NCBI GenBank assembly: GCA_015064945.1
Contig: SVRF01000008.1
Span: forward strand, 1 to 50,862
Direction: 5' to 3'
DNA length: 50,862 nt
Origin: Oscillospiraceae bacterium
GTDB lineage: Bacteria > Bacillota > Clostridia > Oscillospirales > CAG-382
Shown: positions 31,933-38,896 of the stretch, in pieces
Layout: every line of letters begins with the position of its first letter
Position numbering within the stretch: the first letter of the stretch is position 1
The notes under the pieces: model-generated
Told to the model about the DNA's origin: nothing
The model's database searches: none
Seen by the model: only the letters and a program-made list of their open reading frames with translations
Program-made: the position numbers and the translations under genes

Positions 31933-31944
31933 ATCTTTAATGTT

Positions 31945-32889
31945 CTATTCTGTCTCAGAGCTCTCTTCTCCGGAAAAGATATAATCGGGCGTAGTATCTT
32001 CAACAAGCTCGCCTTCTGCGGTAACTATCTTACCTTCTTCAAAATAGCCTGTGTAGGTTCTGCCGTCGGCGTAGAAGTACATACCCTTTACATTGTGGGA
32101 ATGCTTGCCGTTTTCCAGCATTACAAAGTTACCTGCGGCGTCCTTTGCACGGGTATCGGGCTTGTCATTAATAAAGGGGCCGAAGTACTTGTCGCCGTTT
32201 GTATAATGAAGCTCGCCGTCTGCGCCCTCTTTTTTGTCATTAACCCAATAGCCCTTGTATTCTTCTACGTTAGTGCCGTCCTCAGCATCAGAGCTGTCCT
32301 CGTTAGCCAATTGCAGTTCGCCGTAGCCGTGACGTGCACCCTCGGAAAAACTGCCCGTGTATATAGAGCCGTTGTCCCATATACAAGTACCCTGACCATG
32401 AACAAGACCGTCCTTGTACTCGCCCTCGTAGGTCATACCGTCACGGGTCTCGGTAGCCTTTACAACGCTTTTACCTTTGCCGTGGGCAACGCCGTCTTTA
32501 AACTCACCTGTGTAAACGTCGCCGTTGGAATAATAACGCACGCCCTCACCGTTGATGGTGTCGTCTTCCCACTCGCCTTCGTAAACGTCACCGTTTGCAA
32601 AGGTCATCTTGCCGTCACCGTGGCGGCAAAGAAAATCTATATCGCCCACGTATTTACTGCCATCGTCAAAAGTGATAGTGTTGTTGGCTTTATCCAGGTA
32701 TCCGTCGTTATCGCCGGGGTAGTTAAGGTAGCCCTTTACGGGCTGGCCGTTTTCAAACTTGCCGATAAACTTTATGCCGTTATCGGAGGTGATGCGGTAG
32801 CCCATAAGCAACACGGCAACAACGGTTAAAAGCACCAACACCAAGGCGCATATTATTACCATATAAATGGGATTCATCTTACGTTTCAT
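31945..32889 (-). CDS. Membrane-anchored MORN-repeat protein
   Basis: 314 aa. An N-terminal transmembrane helix (about 8-30, PIYMVIICALVLVLLTVVAVLL) is followed by about eight MORN-type repeats: GSKYVGDI, GDVYEGEWEDDTINGEGV, GDVYTGEFKDGVAHGKGK, MTYEGEYKDGLVHGQGT, GSIYTGSFSEGARHGYGE and related units to about residue 285. An acidic tail closes it. MORN repeats form beta-hairpin stacks used for lipid or protein contact; the role in bacteria is mostly unknown. It is the last gene in the soj-spo0J-serS direction, 26 nt after a small membrane protein. Confidence 0.85.
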   Translation of the reverse strand: MKRKMNPIYMVIICALVLVLLTVVAVLLMGYRITSDNGIKFIGKFENGQPVKGYLNYPGDNDGYLDKANNTITFDDGSKYVGDIDFLCRHGDGKMTFANGDVYEGEWEDDTINGEGVRYYSNGDVYTGEFKDGVAHGKGKSVVKATETRDGMTYEGEYKDGLVHGQGTCIWDNGSIYTGSFSEGARHGYGELQLANEDSSDAEDGTNVEEYKGYWVNDKKEGADGELHYTNGDKYFGPFINDKPDTRAKDAAGNFVMLENGKHSHNVKGMYFYADGRTYTGYFEEGKIVTAEGELVEDTTPDYIFSGEESSETE

Positions 32890-32914
32890 ACTGTGTCTGC
32901 CTTTCTTATAACCG

Positions 32915-33325
32915 TTATGCTATGCCCAAAAGCCTTGCCACCGTGGGATACACCGCCGCAAGCAATGCAGCCGCTATTGCCGCCACAGCAAACACCACAA
33001 CCAGCACCCACGCCGAAGCCTCTGACTTGCTGAATTTTGCCGTCATCTTCTCCGCCTTTTCCTCGGCGATGTAATAAGCACCGTCCGCGGAAAGCACAGC
33101 ACCGTCCTGCATTGACCCTTTCCTCAGCGCAAAGCGGCAAAGCATAGTGTCACAGCCAAGCTCCTTTAGGGTCTTAGCGTCCTGCGGGCTGAAAGCCTTA
33201 ACCTTTAACAAGGCGGAAACAATTTTACCCACAACATTTTTGCTGTAAAAGGCGAATACCGAAGCCAACGCCGCACTGACAGCGCCGCACCATATAAGTG
33301 TTTCGGCTGAGTTGATAAAAAGCAT
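32915..33325 (-). CDS. Hypothetical membrane protein with two hydrophobic ends
   Basis: 136 aa, not recognised as a named family. A hydrophobic segment near the N-terminus (about 8-28) and a strong C-terminal helix (about 107-130, AWVLVVVFAVAAIAAALLAAVYP) flank a soluble stretch (about 30-100) with LKVKAFSPQDAKTLKELGCD and a basic/acidic helix. It lies between serS and the MORN gene on the same strand with short gaps, so it is probably co-transcribed. No catalytic motif seen. Confidence 0.7.
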   Translation of the reverse strand: MLFINSAETLIWCGAVSAALASVFAFYSKNVVGKIVSALLKVKAFSPQDAKTLKELGCDTMLCRFALRKGSMQDGAVLSADGAYYIAEEKAEKMTAKFSKSEASAWVLVVVFAVAAIAAALLAAVYPTVARLLGIA

Positions 33326-33357
33326 AATTAAAACCGTCTTTCTTTAAAACAAAGGGA

Positions 33358-34635
33358 TCAGCGGATCTCTTCCTTACCGCCCATATAGGGTCTGAGTGCA
33401 ACGGGGATAGCAACGCTGCCGTCTGCACGCAAATTATTTTCGAGGAACGCAATAAGCATACGGGGAGGAGCAACAACGGTGTTGTTAAGAGTGTGTGCGT
33501 AATATTTCTTGCCGTCGCCGTCCACACGTATCTTAAGACGTCTTGCCTGTGCGTCACCAAGGTTAGAGCAAGAGCCAACCTCAAAGTACTTCTGCTGTCT
33601 GGGAGACCAAGCCTCAACGTCAACGCTCTTAACCTTAAGGTCTGCAAGGTCGCCGCTGCAGCATTCAAGGGTGCGCACGGGGATGTCAAGGCTACGGAAC
33701 AAATCAACGGTGTTCTGCCAAAGCTTATCAAACCACTCCATACTGTCCTCGGGCTTACAAACAACTATCATCTCTTGCTTTTCAAACTGATGTATTCTGT
33801 AAACGCCTCTTTCCTCTATACCGTGGGCGCCCTTTTCCTTACGGAAGCAGGGGCTGTAGCTGGTAAGGGTCTGAGGAAGGGATTTTTCGGGAAGGATGGT
33901 GTCGATGAACTTACCTATCATAGAGTGCTCGCTGGTGCCGATAAGGAACAGATCCTCGCCCTCTATTTTATACATCATACTATCCATTTCCGCAAAGCTC
34001 ATAACGCCGGAAACAACGTTGCTTCTTATCATATAAGGAGGAATGCAGTAGGTAAAGCCGCGGTCTATCATAAAGTCACGGGCATAGCTGATAACTGCGG
34101 AATGCAGTCTTGCAATGTCACCCATAAGATAGTAAAAGCCGTTGCCTGCAACACGTCTTGCGCTGTCCAGGTCAAGACCGTTGAAGCGCTCCATAATCTC
34201 TGCGTGATAAGGAATATCAAAATCGGGCACTACAGGCTCACCGTAGCGCTTAACCTCTACGTTTTCGCTGTCGTCCTTGCCGATGGGCACGGAGGGGTCT
34301 ATAATGTTGGGGATACGCATCATAATATCCCTAACCTTCTCCTCGGTTTCCTTCTCTTCTATGTCAAGCTCGGCGGTTCGTGCGCCCTTAGCGGCTATCT
34401 CTGCCTTAAGCGCTTCTGCCTCATCCTTCTTACCCTGACCCATAAGCGCGCCTATCTGCTTGCTTGCCTTGTTGCGCTCTGCACGCAAAGCTTCTACTTC
34501 CTGCTTGATGGCACGAAGGCGCTTGTCAAGCTCGATAACCTCGTCAACCAAGGGAAGCTTGCTGTCCTGAAACTTGTTTTTGATGTTTTGTTTAACTATA
34601 TCGGGGTTTTCTCTTACAAATTTAATATCAAGCAT
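33358..34635 (-). CDS. serS: Seryl-tRNA synthetase
   Basis: 425 aa. Class II synthetase charging tRNA-Ser. An N-terminal coiled-coil arm (about 25-100, VIELDKRLRAIKQEVEALRAERNKA) binds the tRNA long arm. Then come motif 2 (FRKEKGAHGIEERGVYRIHQFEK) and motif 3 (NNTVVAPPRMLIAFLENN). AAGGAG precedes the ATG. It sits 18 nt after spo0J with no room for a T-box leader, so it is transcribed from the soj promoter or an internal site. Confidence 0.97.
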   Translation of the reverse strand: MLDIKFVRENPDIVKQNIKNKFQDSKLPLVDEVIELDKRLRAIKQEVEALRAERNKASKQIGALMGQGKKDEAEALKAEIAAKGARTAELDIEEKETEEKVRDIMMRIPNIIDPSVPIGKDDSENVEVKRYGEPVVPDFDIPYHAEIMERFNGLDLDSARRVAGNGFYYLMGDIARLHSAVISYARDFMIDRGFTYCIPPYMIRSNVVSGVMSFAEMDSMMYKIEGEDLFLIGTSEHSMIGKFIDTILPEKSLPQTLTSYSPCFRKEKGAHGIEERGVYRIHQFEKQEMIVVCKPEDSMEWFDKLWQNTVDLFRSLDIPVRTLECCSGDLADLKVKSVDVEAWSPRQQKYFEVGSCSNLGDAQARRLKIRVDGDGKKYYAHTLNNTVVAPPRMLIAFLENNLRADGSVAIPVALRPYMGGKEEIR

Positions 34636-34653
34636 TTTAAATTCTCCTTAAAT

Positions 34654-35547
34654 TTATTCGTTATCTTCAAAAAAGTTTTTACCGCAAAGCTTTTTAAGCA
34701 GTGCTTCCAGATCCTCGGTGCCGCCGTAGGAAAGCGCCAGCTTGCCGCCGCCCTTACCGTCACGGCTGATGGAAACACGCCTGCCCATGGTTTCGGAAAT
34801 CCTGCGCTCCAACTGCTTATAATAGCTTTCCGCAACCCTGTCCTTTTCCTTGGGTGCGGGCGCTTCCAAAACCGACTTAACCAGCTTTTCTGTATCTCTT
34901 ACGGAAAGCTGTTCTTTTATAACGTACTGTGCCTTGGCAAGCACCTCGTCCTCGGCAAGCTTATCGCAAAGAGGAAGCAGTGTTCTTGCGTGGCCGTAGC
35001 TCAAAGCGCCTTCCTCAACCAGCGCAAGCACGGACTGAGGTAATTTAAGTATACGCATTACGTTGGCAACCGCCGTACGGGATTTGCCCACACGGCTTGC
35101 CGCTTCTTCCTGGGTCAGTCCGTAGGTTTCTGTAAGTGCCTTATATCCGTTTGCTTCTTCAACGGGGTTAAGGTTTTCCCTTTGCAGATTTTCAATTAAA
35201 GAAAGCTCTGCCGCATCACCCTCGGAAACCTCTTTGACTATTACGGGTACTTCCGTAAGACCCAAAAGCTTGCTTGCACGCCAGCGGCGCTCGCCTGCTA
35301 TTATCTCGTAAAAGCCGTTTGGCTTACTGCGAACCACTATGGGCTGAAGTATGCCGTGGCGGGATATGGATGCCGCCAGCTCCTCAAGCTGTTCACGCTC
35401 GAACTTGCGGCGTGCCTGCTTTGGGTTAGGTTCGATATCCATTACCCTAAGTAAGGTAACACCGCTGTTATCGCCGCCTACCTCTATATTATTGTCGGAC
35501 AAAAGGGCATCAAGTCCTCTGCCCAGACCTTTTTTCTTAACTGCCAT
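34654..35547 (-). CDS. spo0J: Chromosome-partitioning protein ParB/Spo0J
   Basis: The start at 35547 (MAVKKKGLGRGL) follows GGAGGTGCTT; 297 aa. CTP-dependent DNA clamp that loads at parS sites and recruits SMC. The opening KKGLGRGLDALL is typical of Spo0J. The CTP-binding boxes VRSKPNGFYEIIAGERRWRAS, the ENLQRENLNPVEEA box, the parS-reading HTH (TQEEAASRVGKSRTAVANVMRIL) and a C-terminal dimerisation region are all seen. It overlaps the soj end by 11 nt. I did not find a parS site by eye in the window. Confidence 0.95.
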   Translation of the reverse strand: MAVKKKGLGRGLDALLSDNNIEVGGDNSGVTLLRVMDIEPNPKQARRKFEREQLEELAASISRHGILQPIVVRSKPNGFYEIIAGERRWRASKLLGLTEVPVIVKEVSEGDAAELSLIENLQRENLNPVEEANGYKALTETYGLTQEEAASRVGKSRTAVANVMRILKLPQSVLALVEEGALSYGHARTLLPLCDKLAEDEVLAKAQYVIKEQLSVRDTEKLVKSVLEAPAPKEKDRVAESYYKQLERRISETMGRRVSISRDGKGGGKLALSYGGTEDLEALLKKLCGKNFFEDNE

Positions 35548-36322
35548 AAGCACCTCCGCATCTTTCGGCAAGCTCTGCCGCTATGCCGTCGTAGGCAACA
35601 GCACCCTTAGAGCGTTTGTCATAAACACAAATCGGCTCGCCGTAGCTGGGTGCCTCACTAAGGCGCACGTTTCTGGGTACGGGCACCTTAAACAGCTTTT
35701 CGCCAAAGTATTTCTTTATCTCACTTATAACCTGAAGTGTTAGGTTAAGTCTGCCGTCATACATATTAACAAGCACGCCAAGCAACGAAAGCTCGGGGTT
35801 GTAACGCTTTTGTATCTGCTTTATGGTCTGGGTAAGCTGACTTAAGCCCTCCAGCGAATAATACTCACAAAGCAAGGGCACGACCACCCCGTCCGCCGCA
35901 GTAAGAGCATTTATCGTGATAAGCCCCAAAGAGGGTGGGCTGTCTATAATTATGTAGTCAAATTCTTCCTTTATCTCGGCAAGTGCGTCCTTAAGGCGAT
36001 ACTCACGCCTTTCCTCTTCAACCAGCTCTATCTCCGCACCTACAAGGTTCATACCCGAGGGGATAACGTACAGGTTATCAAAGCGGGTTTTTTGCAAGGT
36101 CTCCTTAGCGGTTGCCCTGCGGATAAACAGGTCGTAAACCGAGTTGGCCGTCCCGCGCTTGCTTATACCAAGACCGCTGGTGGCGTTGCCCTGAGGGTCG
36201 CTGTCCACCAAAACCACACGGTTGCCCATAGCGGCAAGACAGGCGGCAATATTTACGGCGGAGGTGGTTTTACCCACGCCGCCCTTTTGGTTGGCAAATA
36301 CAATTGTTTTAATTTTAGCCAT
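35537..36322 (-). CDS. soj: Chromosome-partitioning ATPase ParA/Soj
   Basis: The start is the ATG at 36322 (MAKIKTIVF); an upstream in-frame GTG lacks a ribosome binding site. 261 aa. Deviant Walker A K13-GGVGK-T-T at the N-terminus, VLVDSDPQGNATSGLG, and the Walker B-like IIIDSPPSLG. It is a DNA-binding ATPase that works with Spo0J in origin segregation and in control of replication initiation. First gene of soj-spo0J-serS. Its promoter is back to back with the putative toxin promoter. Confidence 0.95.
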   Translation of the reverse strand: MAKIKTIVFANQKGGVGKTTSAVNIAACLAAMGNRVVLVDSDPQGNATSGLGISKRGTANSVYDLFIRRATAKETLQKTRFDNLYVIPSGMNLVGAEIELVEEERREYRLKDALAEIKEEFDYIIIDSPPSLGLITINALTAADGVVVPLLCEYYSLEGLSQLTQTIKQIQKRYNPELSLLGVLVNMYDGRLNLTLQVISEIKKYFGEKLFKVPVPRNVRLSEAPSYGEPICVYDKRSKGAVAYDGIAAELAERCGGAYGS

Positions 36323-36355
36323 AAAACACCGACTTTCTCCCACTTATCTTTTTAC

Positions 36356-36384
36356 AGTATAACAAAACATAAAATAAAAGTCAA
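36356..36384 (-). promoter_or_regulatory. Sigma-A promoter for soj-spo0J-serS
   Basis: On the minus strand: TTGACT (36379-36384), 17-nt spacer, TATACT (36356-36361). Confidence 0.75.
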
Positions 36385-36410
36385 CAGTTAAAAACCGCAA
36401 ATATAAAAGC

Positions 36411-36438
36411 TTGACAATTCCTGTCAAGCTGATATAAT
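36411..36438 (+). promoter_or_regulatory. Promoter of the putative type I toxin mRNA
   Basis: Perfect TTGACA (36411-36416), 16-nt spacer, perfect TATAAT (36433-36438). A predicted transcript starts near 36445, at the left inverted repeat GGTGTTACC (36447-36455). Confidence 0.8.
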
Positions 36439-36480
36439 AAAAACAAGGTGTTACCTTATACGGTAGGCGGTTTAATCCTG

Positions 36481-36494
36481 CCCCCGAAAGGGGG
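36481..36494 (+). promoter_or_regulatory. Hairpin sequestering the toxin Shine-Dalgarno
   Basis: CCCCC (36481-36485), a GAAA tetraloop, GGGGG (36490-36494). The five Gs are the ribosome binding site for the ATG at 36503, so initiation should be low unless the stem opens. Confidence 0.75.
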
Positions 36495-36502
36495 AATTGC
36501 TT

Positions 36503-36571
36503 ATGGATTACTTAATGGCATTGATTATTATATTAATACTGTTAAACGAACTTCAAGGCAAAAAGAAATAA
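36503..36571 (+). CDS. 22-residue hydrophobic peptide, putative type I toxin
   Basis: A small gene of 22 codons plus stop. The peptide starts MDYLMALIIILILL and ends ELQGKKK: one short membrane-spanning stretch with a charged tail, as in Fst-, Ldr- or TxpA-like type I toxins, although I see no direct match to any of them. A strong G-rich Shine-Dalgarno 8 nt upstream is buried in a GAAA-tetraloop hairpin. A consensus promoter lies 65 nt upstream, and a convergent promoter makes an antisense RNA against the mRNA 3' region. The stop codon falls in the shared terminator stem. Assignment as a toxin is an inference from architecture. Confidence 0.65.
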   Translation: MDYLMALIIILILLNELQGKKK

Positions 36572-36650
36572 CCGCCCGTCGTCCAAACTAAGCGGTTATA
36601 TCTTTTAACCATTTTGTTGGGGCAAACCGTCTATCGGTAACACCCTTTCT
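36556..36650 (-). ncRNA. Putative antisense (antitoxin) RNA, about 95 nt
   Basis: Predicted from the minus-strand promoter at 36657-36685 to the hairpin at 36568-36599 followed by TTTCTTTTT. It is complementary to the 3' portion of the small-peptide mRNA, including its last codons. Its 5' end repeats the first part of that mRNA because of the bounding inverted repeat. No open frame of note. Confidence 0.6.
36568..36607. terminator. Shared bidirectional terminator of the two convergent RNAs
   Basis: ATAACCGC (36568-36575) pairs with GCGGTTAT (36592-36599). On the minus strand it is followed by TTTCTTTTT (strong); on the plus strand by ATCTTTT (moderate). Confidence 0.75.
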
Positions 36651-36656
36651 ATATAC

Positions 36657-36685
36657 ATTATAGACACTAAACGGAGCGTTGTCAA
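36657..36685 (-). promoter_or_regulatory. Consensus promoter of the antisense RNA
   Basis: On the minus strand: perfect TTGACA (36680-36685), 17-nt spacer, perfect TATAAT (36657-36662). Confidence 0.85.
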
Positions 36686-36710
36686 TAGGTCTGTGAAAAA
36701 AACGCCTATT

Positions 36711-38345
36711 TTAGAAGCAAAGCTTGCCGTCCGGCAATTTATCACTAAACATAATCAAGTTCGATGTAACCTTTTCCTTTTCCGTAAGTGGCTTAAAGGT
36801 ACCGTTTTTATAGAGAATATCCATAAGCATTAAAGCTACCGTTGAACTTATAAGCCCTCTCACTCCCCATGTAATAATCAAATCCTGCATTTGCGGAGGA
36901 TAGTATTTAGCTTCATTAACGGCATATTCCAAAGCAAGATCCGCAAATCGTTCTTTATGCTCGTCGCTTAACGTCGGAATCTTTGCAAAAAACTCTGTTT
37001 CCGAGCCATTAACCATCATAATATTTACCTTGTTTTCCTCGGTTAAGAATCCTCTTTCTTTAAGCCGCGCATACTTTTCAGCGTTTGCGGCATTATCAGC
37101 AAGCGTACCGTTTAAGAACTCATACAGGTACTCATAATCCACAGTCAGGTTGTTTTCCCAAGCACCCGTACGAGAGGAATAGCGAGTATCCATCGACCAA
37201 GAAAAAACAGCCGGATACTTTTGCGAACTCCTTATCATATCTCCGCATGCATAGTATGACGGCAATTCAAGCGTAGATTTGTAATCCAAGTCTTCCTGCT
37301 CGGAATTAAGATGAACAAAAGCAATATATTCCCCACCGCCCGTTGTCTTAATCATATATTTTGACAAATCCTTTTTAATGGGAATGCCGCATTTGTTAAC
37401 CACCCCGTAAAAAATTGCAGCCGCCTCTAAAAGCTGACGGTTTCCACCCGGGATATAAACGTCCTTTACATCCTCCATTGCTTTTCTTACAAGAGGAACG
37501 TAATCTTTTGCCAAAAACTGCGCTATATTGATCTGTGTTTTTAGTTTGTTCTCGTGAAGTTCCAAAGAAAATTTTTCTGCATCAAACTTTACAAAGGTTG
37601 TATATCTATCATCGGTTGTTTTTACAAGGAAGCCGTTCTCCTCGAGATAATCAATTTTATCTTCAATAAAAACCGGTGTCAAACCAAGTTCTTCTGCAAT
37701 TTCTTTCTTGTTTTTAGGGGTATAATAAACGCTGTAAACAATATTAAGATTAAGTTTATCTCCAAGGAAAACTTCAGTTGCATTGTTTTTGCCCGGATTG
37801 CCGCTATGCCCAAAGCCTTTTGCCGTAATAGGAGAAAGACCTAATTTGCCAATTTTTCTTTCCAATCCAAAACCCTCCTTAAGTTCTGTTCTTGCTTTGT
37901 TAAGATGCCATTTTACAGTTCCCTCGGGGATACCCATTTCCTTTGCAATTGTGGAAATGGGCCTGTTTTTGTAATAAAAAGAATAAACTATAAAGCGACG
38001 TTTTTTTGTTAAGAACGCTACTTCTCTACGCAGCTCTTTAATTTTGTCCTCAAGCTCTTCCGAGAAATAGTTCTCATAAAAAGGAATTTGCAAACCGTCT
38101 ATGGAAATCCCCTCTTGTTTTTTCTTGAAAGCAACATACTTAGAGTATGTATGATAACAGATACGCCACACATAGCCTTCTGTATTGATGATACCATCAG
38201 CTTTAAGCAAAGAGATGTAAACCTCCTTGACTATCTCCGCGCACAAGTCCTCTGCCTCATCATAAGAGAAAGCTTTTTTTATAGAAAAGGCATATATTTT
38301 TTTGAAATATTCTGTTATAAGCTTATCCGCTGTTTGTTTATCCAT
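36711..38345 (-). CDS. Large ECF-like sigma factor with winged-helix and C-terminal extension
   Basis: 544 aa, far beyond the usual ECF length of about 170-200. Sigma region 2 lies at about 5-75 (ITEYFKKIYAFSIKKAFSYDEAEDLCAEIVKEVY). Region 4 lies at about 110-160 (RFIVYSFYYKNRPISTIAKEMGIPEGTVKWHLNKARTEL). A winged-helix-like segment (about 200-265, KKEIAEELGLTPVFIEDKIDYLEENGFL) precedes about 280 residues of unrecognised sequence, perhaps a sensory domain. GGAG precedes the ATG at 38345, and a TATAAT lies about 25 nt upstream. Its last codons come within 30 bp of the antisense promoter of the toxin-like locus. No anti-sigma gene is adjacent. Confidence 0.8.
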   Translation of the reverse strand: MDKQTADKLITEYFKKIYAFSIKKAFSYDEAEDLCAEIVKEVYISLLKADGIINTEGYVWRICYHTYSKYVAFKKKQEGISIDGLQIPFYENYFSEELEDKIKELRREVAFLTKKRRFIVYSFYYKNRPISTIAKEMGIPEGTVKWHLNKARTELKEGFGLERKIGKLGLSPITAKGFGHSGNPGKNNATEVFLGDKLNLNIVYSVYYTPKNKKEIAEELGLTPVFIEDKIDYLEENGFLVKTTDDRYTTFVKFDAEKFSLELHENKLKTQINIAQFLAKDYVPLVRKAMEDVKDVYIPGGNRQLLEAAAIFYGVVNKCGIPIKKDLSKYMIKTTGGGEYIAFVHLNSEQEDLDYKSTLELPSYYACGDMIRSSQKYPAVFSWSMDTRYSSRTGAWENNLTVDYEYLYEFLNGTLADNAANAEKYARLKERGFLTEENKVNIMMVNGSETEFFAKIPTLSDEHKERFADLALEYAVNEAKYYPPQMQDLIITWGVRGLISSTVALMLMDILYKNGTFKPLTEKEKVTSNLIMFSDKLPDGKLCF

Positions 38346-38425
38346 GTCTATTACTCCGACGCCGTTTGATTATATAGTGAGAAGAAAACAAAAAAGGTTG
38401 GCGACATTTTGAAATTTTATGTAAA

Positions 38426-38454
38426 AAGCGATACGTTTTCCATCCGTATCGCTT
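38426..38454 (-). terminator. Terminator of the nusB-recN-vanZ operon
   Basis: AAGCGATACG / CGTATCGCTT stem (38426-38435 and 38445-38454). On the minus strand it is followed by TTTT directly after the vanZ stop codon. Confidence 0.85.
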
Positions 38455-38455
38455 G

Positions 38456-38896
38456 CTATTGTTTTTTTGTATGTTTGTTAAAAACGGCTGTTGCTACCAC
38501 CGCCAATGCAACGCCTGCAGAATCGATAAGCACGTCTTTTACCGATGCGCCCCGTTTTGATATAAGCTGTAAGCTTTCATCTATCGAAGCCGCAAACACC
38601 GACACCGCCGCCGCCAAAAGGCAAGCACTGCGGTACTGTTTACAAAAACGGGACACAAGCAGATACATAAGCAGGCACAGCACAAAAAACTCAAAGATAT
38701 GCGCCGCCTTGCGCACAACTATCTCGGCAACCGCCTCGGTATTACCGCTAAAGCCCAACGCTGTAAGCACACGGCGAAGAAAGCCCTCCGCCCCTTCGCT
38801 TTGGTCGGCGGAAGCGGCGCGGTCCTTCAAGGAGTTTGAAAATATAAAAGCAAGCCAAGCTATATTTGCTACGGCAAGCGCCACGGTCTTCCTCAT
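38456..38896 (-). CDS. VanZ-family membrane protein
   Basis: 146 aa with about four transmembrane helices. It has the VanZ signature RKAAHIFEFFVLCLLMYLL, then AASIDESLQLISKRGASVKDVLIDSAGVALA. VanZ-like proteins confer low-level teicoplanin resistance in some enterococci, but most homologues are of unknown function. It overlaps the recN end by 4 nt and ends the operon, where other Firmicutes usually have spoIVB and spo0A. Confidence 0.88.
   Translation of the reverse strand: MRKTVALAVANIAWLAFIFSNSLKDRAASADQSEGAEGFLRRVLTALGFSGNTEAVAEIVVRKAAHIFEFFVLCLLMYLLVSRFCKQYRSACLLAAAVSVFAASIDESLQLISKRGASVKDVLIDSAGVALAVVATAVFNKHTKKQ

Larger units (their letters stand above)
36447..36644. repeat. Inverted repeats bounding the toxin-antitoxin-like locus
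   Basis: The left arm GGTGTTACC...CGGTAGGCGGTTT...GCCCC (36447-36484) matches the reverse complement of the right arm GGGGCAAACCGTCTATCGG-TAACACC (about 36619-36644) apart from small insertions. Both RNAs of the locus would therefore start with nearly the same 5' sequence, and a read-through mRNA could pair its own two ends. Confidence 0.8.

Noticed and set aside
34636..34653. T-box leader upstream of serS
   Set aside because: Only 18 nt separate spo0J and serS.
33358..36322. parS site near soj-spo0J
   Set aside because: I looked for the TGTTTCACGTGAAACA-type palindrome and found none by eye; a pattern scan would be decisive.
36684..36710. Terminator after the large sigma gene
   Set aside because: AATAGG/CCTATT can pair but the stem is short and lacks a T tract, so read-through into the toxin-like locus cannot be excluded.
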